Below, one piece after another: positions 56,279 through 64,000 of a DNA stretch of 64,000 nucleotides. This DNA is from Paenibacillus sp. J45TS6 (lineage in GTDB: Bacteria > Bacillota > Bacilli > Paenibacillales > Paenibacillaceae). A model generated the notes under the pieces. The model was not told where the DNA came from. It made no database searches and saw only the letters and a program-made list of their open reading frames with translations. Location: NCBI RefSeq assembly GCF_018403285.1, contig NZ_BOSJ01000007.1, forward strand, positions 62,001 to 126,000, read 5' to 3'. Every line of letters begins with the position of its first letter. The stretch's first letter is position 1. The translations under genes and the position numbers were made by a program.

Positions 56279-56447
56279 CGTTTATGTACAATATTATTAA
56301 ACGGTTATATGTTGGATATGTTTCTTTTTCTATAATAACATTTTGGTATTTTTGTACAATAATATTTTCAATGAAAACTTTTAAAATCCTATACTATCAA
56401 GCTATTATTAAATTATTTTTGTACATATTATTTTTGTGCAATTTAAT
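56279..56447. repeat. Four TGTACA-centred direct repeats at the element end
   Basis: Related sites share a TATTTTTGTACAATA-type core. The hexamer starts at 56285, 56353, 56420 and, as TGTGCA, at 56435. Spacings are 68, 67 and 15 bases. They overlap the probable promoter of the recombinase operon and are good candidates for integrase-binding sites. Confidence 0.6.
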
Positions 56448-56467
56448 GGAGATAGCCTAAAATTGAC

Positions 56468-56790
56468 GGCCACCGGCTGATCTATTCCCAGATGACTTTT
56501 TGAAGAAATCTCTACCTTATGTAACTGATAACTTGTATAAGGCATTGGAACAGGAGAAGCGCCGGGGAACGCTAACGATTGTTAAAACGAAAGTGCTTAA
56601 TGTAGAGCTGGAACCACAGAAAGAGGGACTGTAAGAACAGTGGTGGAATGCAGATATTGAAGTGGAGCATACCGATCAAGACGGCCAAACGAGTACAAGT
56701 ACGTTAGCTTATATCATTAAGGTCAACATGATCGATGGTAAATGGAAGATTGATGATTTAGCTGTACGTTCAAGGGCGTGGAATTCATGA
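56468..56790 (+). pseudogene. 3' fragment of a TcpC-like conjugation gene, with internal TAA
   Basis: The frame reads RPPADLFPDDFLKKSLPYVT, DNLYKALEQEKRRGTLTIVK and so on to KEGL. A TAA stop at 56632-56634 follows, then the same frame resumes EQWWNADIEVEHTDQDGQTS to RAWNS and TGA. The C-terminal wording resembles the NTF2-like domain of TcpC/Orf13-type conjugation proteins. The 5' part is missing at the recombinase-element border. Its terminal TGA overlaps the next ATG, as in an intact operon. Confidence 0.6.
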
Positions 56791-57857
56791 AGAAATTCAC
56801 TATACTTGGCGGTTTGGCCTTCATTCCTATACTTTTTGTTGGTGCCTTATTTGTACTTATGTTAATGGTTATGATGTTCAGCAGCTCCGATTCTGAAGGT
56901 AATTATGGGGCCGGTGGATGGGGTAGCGGAATTATATCTGCTTTGGGTGAATCTGAGATCCCGGCAGAGTATATTCCAATCTATCAGGCAGCCGCAGAAA
57001 AATATGGAGTTCCTTGGAACCTCTTGGCGGCAGTACACCGAATTGAAACTAGGTTCTCTACGTTAGACCCTATGATTTCGTCCGTTGGCGCGGAGGGGCA
57101 TTTTCAGTTCATGCCTTGTACCTTTATCGGATGGGGTCATAGCTCTTGTAGTGGTTCAGGGGCTGGAAACTTCAGCGATGAGGAAAAAACCAGTTTGGAT
57201 TTAATCTCTAAGTACGGGGGATATGGCGTAGATGCAAACGGTGATGGCAAAGCAGATATGTGGGATTTAGAAGATGCGGTCTTTTCCGCAGCAAATTACT
57301 TGGGAAAGAGCGGGGCGGCTTCTGGTAACATTGAAAAATCACTATATCAATACAATCACAGCCAGGAATATGTATCAGAAGTAATGAAATACGCTACGCT
57401 TTACGTGACAGAAGGATACGATGCTATTATAATTCCGCAACCGGGTAAGGCTGGGTTTAGTCGTCCAGTCAACGGTGAAGTTACTTCCGGGTTTGGCCCA
57501 CGTACTCATCCTGTTACAGGCCAAGTAGGAAAACCACATGAAGGCGTAGACTTTGCTTGTTCCTATGGACAACCGATACCTGCATCTTAAGCCGGAAAAG
57601 TGATTATGGCTGGCTGGCAAAATGCAAGTAATCCAAGTGAAGGATATGGTCAGTATGTACGTGTGGATCATGGGGGAGGCTATGTTACTATCTATGCCCA
57701 TCTGTCTTCCATTAAAGCTCGTGCTGGTGATCAAGTATCTGCAGGAACTGTGCTTGGTGGATGCGGGTCAACCGGTAGTAGTACCGGAAACCATCTACAC
57801 TTTGAGATCATTATCAATGGTGTAAAGGTAAATCCTTTGCCGTTTGTAGGGGGATAA
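56787..57857 (+). pseudogene. Transglycosylase-M23 cell-wall hydrolase split by TAA
   Basis: From ATG 56787 the frame encodes a membrane segment (GLAFIPILFVGALFVLMLMV). A lytic transglycosylase domain follows (YQAAAEKYGVPWNLLAAVHR, IETRFS with catalytic Glu, GHFQFMPCTF), then the start of an M23 peptidase (SGFGPRTHPVTG, HEGVDFA). A TAA at 57588-57590 interrupts it. The same frame then continues AGKVIMAGWQ to YAHLSSI, NHLHFEI with the second metal site, and GG with TAA at 57857. Such bifunctional hydrolases open the wall during conjugation. The M23 active site is split by the stop, so the gene is probably dead, though the transglycosylase half could still be made. Confidence 0.82.
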
Positions 57858-58420
57858 GAAACGCTCTAAAAGAAAAGAACATCGTCACAATATTACTATG
57901 TAATTTGTTGGGCATGAACTTGGTATTGTACCGAGCGCATGCCTTTTAATTTTCAATGCTTTTGTAATTATAGTAATAATTTTCAATTACCACGTTATCG
58001 TAACAATTCATTTTCAAGACATGCTTGGATGATCCATTGTTTCTTTAGCGAGCGTGATATACAAAAGGAAGTACGGATCCATGTATTCAGACACTCTTTT
58101 GCCACTTATTTACTGGAAGGAGATAAGGATATCAGTACATTTACGAATTGCTTGGTCATAATAGTTTCTCTACGACAGGAGATATACGTAGGGATTAAAT
58201 GAAGGAGGACTTCGGTGAATAATCAATTACAATATATTGAATATAAGTTATGATTAAATAGATATTGAGGTTAGTGAATATATGATAGATGTATGATATA
58301 CGTAGTTCAGAAATATAGGTTAGAAGATTATATTTACGACGTACAGAGATAAATAAGTTAAGCGAAATTCCCTGTGTATTAAACCATTAACCCTTATGCG
58401 GTAGAAAGAGGTATAAAGAA
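57858..58420. other. Intergenic region with integrase relic
   Basis: Apart from the integrase remnant, the region is AT-rich. A GAAGGAGGAC ribosome-like site at about 58200-58212 precedes a GTG whose frame is short. No intact gene is seen before 58421. Confidence 0.4.
58040..58200 (+). pseudogene. Frameshifted C-terminal relic of a tyrosine integrase
   Basis: The frame reads SERDIQKEVRIHVFRHSFAT then YLLEGDKD, the HxxRH block of XerC/D-like integrases. Near 58129 it must shift frame to continue IQYIYELLGHNSFSTTGDIY then VGIK and TGA, which supplies the LLGH and terminal tyrosine motifs. There is no upstream catalytic arginine region. It is a remnant of an integrase gene, perhaps of the decayed conjugative element. 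Confidence 0.7.
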
Positions 58421-59059
58421 ATGAGCAATCAAACTAATCCAATCATTGCATATTGTTCGTATTGCCAAGATAAAAAAATGTTTTCAATACATGGATCTTA
58501 CATACATAAAGGTGCTAAAAAAGATGAAAATGACAAAGAGTATGCTTTGATGTCTTGTACATCCTGTGATTTACCTTCGCTTTTCTATCGTGAAGACCTT
58601 TGGGGTTTTGGTACAGATTTTTGGGATTATGATATGTGTTTATTTCCAAAAGACGAAAGAATCTTAACATTTCAAATACCTGAGATTGTTAAAGAATCTT
58701 ATGAAGAAGCTATAAAGTGTGAAAAAGCAAAAGCAGCAATTGCAACCGTAGTTATGGTTAGAAGATCTCTAGAAGCAGTCTGTAAAGATTTTGTACCAGA
58801 AACAAAGACAGTTTTTGATGGATTAAAGCAAATGAAAGAGAATGGATTTATCAGTGGTGATTTACTTGAATGGTCTGAAGAGCTTAGATTTTTAGGAAAT
58901 CAAGGTGCCCACGCAACTGACAAAAAAATTTCTATAAATGATGCTCAGGATTCTCTTGATTTTTTGCAATCAATTTTGGAAATTTTATATCATCTTAAAC
59001 CGAGATTTAAAGATATAAAGGCTAGAAGAGAAAACAAGGAAATCGTTAATCAGCAATAG
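58421..59059 (+). CDS. DUF4145 domain protein with zinc ribbon
   Basis: A 212-residue protein. Paired CxxC motifs (YCSYCQDK near residue 12; SCTSCD near 46) form a probable zinc ribbon. A helical DUF4145 domain follows (about 90-195), with AIATVVMVRRSLEAVCKDF and LRFLGNQGAHA, where the conserved R and H resemble HEPN-type pairs. DUF4145 proteins are often attached to restriction or phage-defence enzymes and otherwise have unknown function. It stands alone in the accessory region. AGAAAGAGG precedes the ATG. Confidence 0.82.
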   Translation: MSNQTNPIIAYCSYCQDKKMFSIHGSYIHKGAKKDENDKEYALMSCTSCDLPSLFYREDLWGFGTDFWDYDMCLFPKDERILTFQIPEIVKESYEEAIKCEKAKAAIATVVMVRRSLEAVCKDFVPETKTVFDGLKQMKENGFISGDLLEWSEELRFLGNQGAHATDKKISINDAQDSLDFLQSILEILYHLKPRFKDIKARRENKEIVNQQ

Positions 59060-59414
59060 AGGATTTTTAATTGAATGTTTATGGAAAGAATCCAGACAAC
59101 TTGGAGAGCAAGAGCCTGATAGACAAATCAATCTAATTTATGAGATGCTAAATACAGTTGGTAAAATGAGTTGGTTAGATGATATTTCCTTTTGAAAAGG
59201 TTGAATTACTCAGGATTTTAAATTAGACGGGTTCCGTAGCCACACTGAGAATCTATCTTTCGGTAATGATATCTCGTTTCCAATTCAGTTAGCTACGCAG
59301 AACAATACTTTGAAAATGAATATTCGACTTGAATTTTTTATTTAAAACTAATTCTATCTTGTCTAATCATTATTCAATACACAAATAATTTCTAATTTGG
59401 GAGGTGAACCCTGG
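59058..59414 (+). other. Intergenic region with a 45-codon orphan reading frame
   Basis: Directly after the DUF4145 stop, a frame without start codon reads FLIECLWKESRQLGEQEPDR then QINLIYEMLNTVGKMSWLDD and ISF, ending in TGA at 59193-59195. It looks like protein-coding debris but I cannot name the family. The rest is AT-rich and featureless up to the GGGAGGTG ribosome site at about 59400. Confidence 0.35.
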
Positions 59415-59795
59415 ATGAAAAAAAAACGGAGAACCGTTACCTTTGGTTTTATGGGATTTCTTGTTCTTATCGTCATAGTAGTGGCAACTTATCTCAACAA
59501 CGTTGGTTATGACAATGTAAAACAAATATATCGTTTAGAAACAACTAGTAATTCTGTTATTCAGATTGATAGCATTATTTCCGGAAAAGAACGCTATCTC
59601 ACGAAAGAAAAGAATGATCCACAGGAACTATTAAAGTCACGCATGCTACGAGAAGGATGGGTATTTAAAGAACAGGAGGGATCGGGATATTTTTTCGAAA
59701 AAGATGGTAGGAACGAAATTGTCACCATGCAGAAATGGAATCACTTTTATGTGATATACGACTTGAATGAAGGAGTCGCTAATCTTGAGGATTAG
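59415..59795 (+). CDS. Membrane-anchored uncharacterised protein
   Basis: ATG 59415 lies 8 bases after GGGAGGTG and gives 126 residues. An N-terminal membrane anchor (FGFMGFLVLIVIVVATYL) is followed by a small external domain (IYRLETTSNSVIQIDSIISG, MLREGWVFKEQEGSGYFFEK, WNHFYVIYDLN). No family is recognised. It lies within the accessory region and is followed by a shared terminator. Confidence 0.7.
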   Translation: MKKKRRTVTFGFMGFLVLIVIVVATYLNNVGYDNVKQIYRLETTSNSVIQIDSIISGKERYLTKEKNDPQELLKSRMLREGWVFKEQEGSGYFFEKDGRNEIVTMQKWNHFYVIYDLNEGVANLED

Positions 59796-59811
59796 AAGAA
59801 AATGAGAAAAC

Positions 59812-59841
59812 AAAGCCCCCAACTTCAGAGTAGGGGGCTTT
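59812..59841. terminator. Bidirectional intrinsic terminator
   Basis: AAAGCCCCC (59812-59820) pairs with GGGGGCTTT (59833-59841) between convergent genes. Confidence 0.88.
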
Positions 59842-59847
59842 GTAGCT

Positions 59848-60957
59848 TTAATTACTAGCTTTATCTATTTCGTATCCATATACCTTATAGCCAGCGTTAT
59901 ACCAATCTTGAAGTGTGCTGGTTTCCTTTTTGTCAGTAGTATGTTGGGTTAAATACTTATTACTCGCGCTATTGCCTGTATTTTTTGTAATTATAGCAGT
60001 ATGATTGATACTCCCATCAGCACCAAAGTCAGCATTTACTGCATCACCCGTTTGTAAGGCGGTTACAGCTGATGCAACACCAGCTCTTTTACTCCAATGA
60101 TTATAAAAATTTTGCGCTCCTCCCCATGTATAAGTAGGTACGAGAGGGCCAAACTGCCAAGCATCATTACTAGTGTAGCTAGAACCTGTTCTAAATTTCA
60201 TGCCTCCTGCATAAAGCGCTTGGGATACAAAATTAGTGCAATCGTTCCATTTTGCCCAGCAAGACGAATTTGCTACATCACAGCCGTTTTTTTCAGCATA
60301 ATAGGTTGAATACGTGGGATTTCTTTTATTCCACCAACTATAAGCATAGTCACGAGCTGTTATGTTGTTATATCCATTTGCTGAAACGGCTAATGTATCA
60401 ATCTCTGTTGTGGAATCTAGGCTTGCTTCGTTAATAGTAGTTTCGTTATTAGATGTAGAGGGAGCATCTGAAGGAATCGGTAAAAGACCATTCAGATCAA
60501 TAAGTTCTGCACTGGAAAGTTTTACGTTGTTATTAAGCTGGTTTTGATATGTTTTCAATTGTTCATTAAGTCCATAGTTTTCATACCAATCTATGAATTT
60601 CACATATTCTACTATTTTACTCATATCCTCAGAAGAGAATAGTTCAAAAGCTGTTCCTAACGAGAGTACATATTGCTGATACTCCACATTATCTATGTCC
60701 GTTTTGAGGGCAATACCATCTTTACTTAATTGGTGCTCGACCAATTCAATAGCATCTTTGTGTTCAATAAGCGCTTTTTCTTTCTCCTTATCTGGTGTGC
60801 TAGGAAGCGTACTGTAAAGCTGGATATCGCTAGCTTTGATTTGAATGTCTTCTACCTTCTCTGAATTAGTCTTCGCTGAGGCACTTCCCATTAAACTGAA
60901 ACTTAGAGCAAGTGTTCCAGTAATTAATAAGGTCTTCTTGAATTTCAATTTGTCCAC
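59848..60957 (-). CDS. Secreted amidase-domain protein (Amidase_6 type)
   Basis: A 369-residue protein with a signal peptide ending near SASA. A helical propeptide-like region (about 35-165) and a T/S-rich linker lead to a C-terminal catalytic domain (about 190-365): ARDYAYSWWNKRNPTYSTY, NDCTNFVSQALYAGGMKF with the likely nucleophilic cysteine, and SINHTAIITKNTG with the histidine. This is the putative amidase domain common in Paenibacillus and Bacillus exoproteins, perhaps a cell-wall or protein-crosslink hydrolase. AAGGAG precedes the ATG. Confidence 0.85.
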   Translation of the reverse strand: MDKLKFKKTLLITGTLALSFSLMGSASAKTNSEKVEDIQIKASDIQLYSTLPSTPDKEKEKALIEHKDAIELVEHQLSKDGIALKTDIDNVEYQQYVLSLGTAFELFSSEDMSKIVEYVKFIDWYENYGLNEQLKTYQNQLNNNVKLSSAELIDLNGLLPIPSDAPSTSNNETTINEASLDSTTEIDTLAVSANGYNNITARDYAYSWWNKRNPTYSTYYAEKNGCDVANSSCWAKWNDCTNFVSQALYAGGMKFRTGSSYTSNDAWQFGPLVPTYTWGGAQNFYNHWSKRAGVASAVTALQTGDAVNADFGADGSINHTAIITKNTGNSASNKYLTQHTTDKKETSTLQDWYNAGYKVYGYEIDKASN

Positions 60958-61100
60958 TCTCCTTATTTTAATATTTGGTTATAGTTTCCATATATATAAA
61001 CGCCATAAAAAGAGAAAAGTTTCTATTTTTTTTATATTTATAATATATTGGATATTTTTGAAATGAATAAAGCTCAATTAAAGGTCTACAAAGGTACACC

Positions 61101-61175
61101 ATTATAGACACTTAATAGAATAGTATTTTAGCGTCTATAAATCGTGAATTTTAAACCTTTATAAACGTCTATAAA
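61101..61175. repeat. res-like repeats upstream of the serine recombinase
   Basis: Three copies of a GTCTATAA-type motif: inverted at about 61101-61110 (ATTATAGACA), direct at 61131-61141 (GCGTCTATAAA) and direct at 61165-61175 (ACGTCTATAAA). The last is half of an inverted repeat, TTTATA-AACGTC-TATAAA. The spacing suits resolvase subsites directly upstream of the gene. Confidence 0.5.
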
Positions 61176-61179
61176 CTAA

Positions 61180-61208
61180 TTTATCTTTATATACTAATGC
61201 AGTATACT
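61180..61208 (+). promoter_or_regulatory. Promoter of the serine recombinase
   Basis: TTTATC, then 17 bases, then TATACT (61203-61208). It lies next to the res-like repeats, so the product could repress its own gene. Confidence 0.4.
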
Positions 61209-61245
61209 AAGACCAACAAGAAATATAGATTGGTGGTCGGATACA

Positions 61246-61851
61246 ATGGGAATTAATTTTGGGTACACTCGTGTGTCAACTAAAGAACAACACCTAGACA
61301 GACAATATGAAGCGTTAAAGCCATATGTAACGAATGATAAATACATATATAGTGATAAGGCTTCAGGTAAGGATATGGATCGTGAAGGCTTTCAAAATAT
61401 GCTGAAGGCTATGCGTAAAGGCGATACACTCTTTATTAAATCCATTGATCGTTTAGGAAGAAACAAGGAACAGATCAAACAATATCTACAATACTTTAAG
61501 GATGAAGGTATCCGTGTAAAGATTATTGATTTACCGACGACTATGCAGGACGTTCCGGAAGGCCAAGAATGGGTTATCGATATGATAAACAATATTATCA
61601 TCGAGGTTTATACATCCATTGCACAGCAGGAACGTGAGACTCTTCTACAACGTCAAGCTGAAGGTATTGCGGTTGCTAAAGCTAAAGGTAAACATCTGGG
61701 AAGACCTAAGTTAGAATTACCTGAAGAGTGGGGTAAACTGTATAAGCAGTGGAAGTCAGGGAAGATTACAGCCGTAGCATTTATGGATATGATCGATATG
61801 AAGAAGCCGACCTTTTATAAAAAGGTGAAGGAGTACGAAGCTACTTTGTAA
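61246..61851 (+). CDS. Serine recombinase, resolvase/invertase family
   Basis: A 201-residue small serine recombinase. GYTRVSTKEQHLDRQ carries the nucleophile Ser11. SDKASGKDMDREGFQNML, GDTLFIKSIDRLGRN with the arginine pair, and the long dimer helix (EVYTSIAQQERETLLQRQAE, GIAVAKAKGKHLGRPKL) follow. A C-terminal helix-turn-helix (GKITAVAFMDMIDMKKPTFYK) completes it. It probably resolves or inverts DNA at the repeats upstream. No transposase of the Tn3 type is nearby, so it may be a stand-alone invertase or plasmid-derived resolvase. Confidence 0.93.
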   Translation: MGINFGYTRVSTKEQHLDRQYEALKPYVTNDKYIYSDKASGKDMDREGFQNMLKAMRKGDTLFIKSIDRLGRNKEQIKQYLQYFKDEGIRVKIIDLPTTMQDVPEGQEWVIDMINNIIIEVYTSIAQQERETLLQRQAEGIAVAKAKGKHLGRPKLELPEEWGKLYKQWKSGKITAVAFMDMIDMKKPTFYKKVKEYEATL

Positions 61852-62068
61852 ATAAGCAGCCGATCAACAATAGGGGAAGTACATTCTAAGTATTCCAGCT
61901 TAAGGTTGGTTTTCTTCAATATATAAACTAAAACTGGTCTCTCACGTCCGTTTAAAACGATTTTTATTTTCGTTCATGGATAACTGGTCACAAAAATGCT
62001 TCTAAATCGGTCCGAGTTTTACTATATAAAAATATCGTCATTTTGGATCCTTCAAAAGGTTATAAGTA

Positions 62069-62179
62069 TTACCTTCTTTTCCTGAGCATTTTATATATTA
62101 GATAAATGATTATTACAACAAGTAATACCTGTGATCCCATTATTAGATAAGGGATCGTCACTGTCTCTAAATCATGCAT
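62069..62179 (-). CDS. 36-residue membrane peptide
   Basis: GAAAGGGTG lies 7 bases before the ATG at 62179. The frame reads MHDLETVTIPYLIMGSQVLL then VVIIIYLIYKMLRKRR, with one membrane helix and a very basic tail. The shape is that of small membrane toxins or membrane-tethered regulators. The function is unknown. Confidence 0.5.
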   Translation of the reverse strand: MHDLETVTIPYLIMGSQVLLVVIIIYLIYKMLRKRR

Positions 62180-62584
62180 TTAATACACCCTTTCCATATT
62201 TTTAAAAGTTGATAAAAGTTGAATAAAACCTACCTTCCCTAATCATTATAGAAACACTTAATTAAGGACTAATTCTTAATTTTATCTTCAATTTATTTAT
62301 ATGATAATCCTATCACGTATACCATGTTTCCCCAAGTCTTGGTTAGAATAAGGGTGAAGATATCTAGAATATTTCACGACTTCCGTTTTGTAAGGGGGTT
62401 GAATTTCACTATGACACTGACTGGTAATCAATTTCGTTGGATAGGAATTGTTTGCACGTATATGAATTCAGGAATATCACAACTACATATAGACTTTAAA
62501 ACAAGGTTGTTTCTGAATTATTGGTCGCACCTTTTTTATGTCCTTTGGTTGTAGCCTGGGCTTGTTTCTACTGGATGGTTTTCC
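62180..62584. other. AT-rich intergenic region
   Basis: No supported gene. A 76-codon frame at 62324 has no ribosome site and an odd composition. Sequence near 62400-62580 may be decayed coding DNA ending at the 31-bp repeat, where the frame reads FPIKLTGRIV and stop. Confidence 0.4.
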
Positions 62585-62615
62585 CATTAAGCTAACGGGC
62601 AGAATAGTTTAACAA
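62585..62615. repeat. 31-bp direct repeat, right copy
   Basis: Perfect copy of 49126-49156 in the same orientation, 13,459 bases away. Confidence 0.85.
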
Positions 62616-62968
62616 CCACTAGAATTAAATTCATATCTAGATTGAATGTTTATCTCATTAACAGAGAGCTAATATAAGAACAGGTGCCCATATATCAATA
62701 GGCACCATAAGTGTTCGAGAATTACTTTAGATTATTGATGGAGATGTCTAGCCGGTTAGAGATTTGCGGGAAATTGCCAATGAATACTTTTTTTGTTTTG
62801 GTCCCCTGCCGAGTATTGCCAATATAGTTGGCTCCTACTAAAAATAAACTAACGCTCCCAATTCCCTTTATTTAACTTTTTATGTAATTATCAAAATACA
62901 AATACATATAAAGAGAATAAGATGTCTATACTCTAGTTTTAATATGGCGCTCTAGCCAGTCAGTATTT

Positions 62969-63005
62969 AAAAGCCAAAGTTCCGTTGTCGGTTACTTTGG
63001 CTTTT
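62969..63005. terminator. Intrinsic terminator
   Basis: AAAAGCCAAAGT (62969-62980) pairs with ACTTTGGCTTTT (62994-63005) below the next leftward gene. Confidence 0.85.
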
Positions 63006-63019
63006 ATGTAGTGACTCAA

Positions 63020-63631
63020 TTATTCTTTAATTTGACCAATAACATTCATGACATCATCAAGAGTACCTGTTATTGTAGAGGCAGTATAGAAATGATCCGA
63101 TGTCATTAAATGAACGACTTTTCTATTCTCCCCATCTACATAGGCAGCAGTGTAATCATTAATTTTGGTTACTTGTACTTGTTCCAAATGATAGGAGTTT
63201 TCTAAACTTGCAATAGTCTCTTCATCAGTTAGAGTAGCGGGCACTTGAGTAAAGAGAATTTCACTACCAGATTGAGTGTTATAAAATGTCCGGAGCTGAA
63301 GCCCAATATCTGTTTTCCTTGCATATATTTCACCTTCGGTTAGTAACGCATTACTTTTAGTGACAGAAGATATATCTGGAACCGATTTAGGGATAAAGAT
63401 TTCATTAGCCGACACTGTGGAAAGATCCACAGTTCCTTCCAGTTGAGTATCTTGATTTACTGTTGCGTCATTGTTTACAGCTTGCGAAGACTGAGCTTCT
63501 TGATTAGTTACTACTGAGCTTGTTGTAGCTTGAGCTTGTGCAATGCTATTCCCATCAGCGTAAGAATGGTAGATGAATCCTCCACTTGCAAGAATAGTGG
63601 CCACGCTTGCAACAAATAATGTTTTTTTCAT
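63020..63631 (-). CDS. Secreted uncharacterised protein
   Basis: A 203-residue protein with a signal peptide or anchor (KKTLFVASVATILASGGFIY). A Q/S/T/N-rich linker (about 30-75) leads to a compact C-terminal domain (ILFTQVPATLTDEETIASLE to HLMTSDHFYTASTITGTLDD) of a type seen after anti-sigma anchors. AAGGAGG precedes the ATG. It follows the peptidoglycan-binding gene by 12 bp and is probably in its operon. Confidence 0.72.
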   Translation of the reverse strand: MKKTLFVASVATILASGGFIYHSYADGNSIAQAQATTSSVVTNQEAQSSQAVNNDATVNQDTQLEGTVDLSTVSANEIFIPKSVPDISSVTKSNALLTEGEIYARKTDIGLQLRTFYNTQSGSEILFTQVPATLTDEETIASLENSYHLEQVQVTKINDYTAAYVDGENRKVVHLMTSDHFYTASTITGTLDDVMNVIGQIKE

Positions 63632-63643
63632 TTTTCATCCTCC

Positions 63644-64000
63644 TTAATAAACGCTACCAGAGTTAACGACGGCGTTATTACTCTTATACAATAATTGATA
63701 GGACAAATTAGCATTGTTATTTTTGTTAGCATACATCGCCCAATATGTTGAGCTTTCCCCTGTCCATAAAGAGAAACTTACATCAGGAACTTCTACAATG
63801 GTATAGGAACTCATCTTATTCCAAGTCCCTGAACCAACTATACCGTCAGATGTTAGTTTGTGACTACTTTGAAAGCTTTTTGCCGCGTTAAACGTACCTG
63901 TTCCGAAACTGCCATCGATACTTCCGACTGTAGATTGTAACCCAAAGCAGTACAAATTAACTTGTAACGCCTTTACATAACCACCACTATTTCCACTTTT
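63644..64000 (-). CDS. Peptidoglycan-binding domain protein, partial
   Basis: The open frame runs off the right edge (KSGNSGGYVKALQVNLYCFG, LQSTVGSIDGSFGTGTFNAA, KSFQSSHKLTSDGIVGSGTW). These are the PG_binding_1 repeats with the GxFGxxTxxAVxxFQ pattern. A short beta region follows (VSFSLWTGESSTYWAMYANK). An internal ATG at 63955 is not the real start, because the domain begins before it. It is likely an extracellular wall-binding protein. Confidence 0.82.
   Translation of the reverse strand, partial: KSGNSGGYVKALQVNLYCFGLQSTVGSIDGSFGTGTFNAAKSFQSSHKLTSDGIVGSGTWNKMSSYTIVEVPDVSFSLWTGESSTYWAMYANKNNNANLSYQLLYKSNNAVVNSGSVY

Larger units (their letters stand above)
49894..56450 (-). mobile_element. 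Tn554-like recombinase-trio element
   Basis: Four tightly packed minus-strand genes (416, about 935, about 538 and 227 residues) with overlapping or near-touching borders. Two further tyrosine-recombinase-like proteins plus a coiled-coil protein accompany the integrase, as in Tn554 tnpABC and recombinase-in-trio elements, but with a much larger middle protein. The right end is probably near 56450-56468, after the TGTACA repeats and before a truncated conjugation gene. The left end is unclear. Confidence 0.6.

Noticed and set aside
56632-57590. Programmed readthrough or recoding of TAA in both conjugation genes
   Set aside because: No stimulatory element is evident, the first gene is also 5'-truncated and nearby integrase DNA is decayed, so pseudogenes are simpler.
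62324-62554. 76-codon open frame in the AT-rich gap
   Set aside because: There is no ribosome site, and the composition does not resemble a folded or membrane protein.

Overview
The window looks like chromosome of a Paenibacillus-type member of the Bacillota. Shine-Dalgarno sequences are strong (AAGGAGG, GGAGG), TTG and GTG starts are frequent, and intrinsic terminators are plentiful and often shared by convergent genes. The gene families (GH5/CBM46 cellulase, GH51 arabinofuranosidase, TipA-type MerR, DUF1835, DUF3886, TIGR02206, SLH/PrcB and many AraC regulators) also fit. I see no rRNA, tRNA or CRISPR array.

Positions 1-49,000 are mostly ordinary core and catabolic genes. A sugar isomerase/dehydrogenase operon with a divergent AraC regulator comes first. 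It is followed by an NCS2 nucleobase permease behind a leader that can fold as an attenuator, then a secreted GH5 endoglucanase with a cre-like site. Next are AraC regulators, a YrzF-like kinase, a Cas4/AddB-like Fe-S nuclease and an MFS exporter. Amino-acid catabolism is clustered: alanine dehydrogenase, M29 aminopeptidase, proline dehydrogenase, pyrroline-5-carboxylate dehydrogenase and aspartate ammonia-lyase. Later come an orphan 7TM histidine kinase, an aldo/keto reductase, an acyltransferase that appears to start at CTG, an NlpC/P60 hydrolase, and a GH51 enzyme divergent from an ArsR-like regulator.

At 40,572-43,583 a WXG100-domain protein with a C-terminal glycine zipper is followed by two near-identical membrane proteins. 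This resembles a type VII effector with duplicated immunity genes. At 43,842-47,538 a BmrCD-like heterodimeric ABC exporter lies behind a possible leader-peptide attenuator.

From about 49,100 to the end the window becomes AT-rich and accessory. A four-gene operon at 49,894-56,259 encodes three tyrosine-recombinase-type proteins and a coiled-coil protein. The layout recalls Tn554 tnpABC, but the middle protein carries about six tandem excisionase/MerR-like DNA-binding modules. TGTACA-centred direct repeats lie at its upstream end. Next to it are decayed conjugative-element genes (a TcpC-like fragment and a transglycosylase/M23 hydrolase, each with an in-frame TAA) and an integrase relic. A DUF4145 protein, a secreted amidase and a serine recombinase with res-like repeats follow. 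A perfect 31-bp direct repeat (49,126 and 62,585) brackets about 13.4 kb of this region. The strongest candidates for an undescribed system are the recombinase operon and the WXG100/glycine-zipper cluster.
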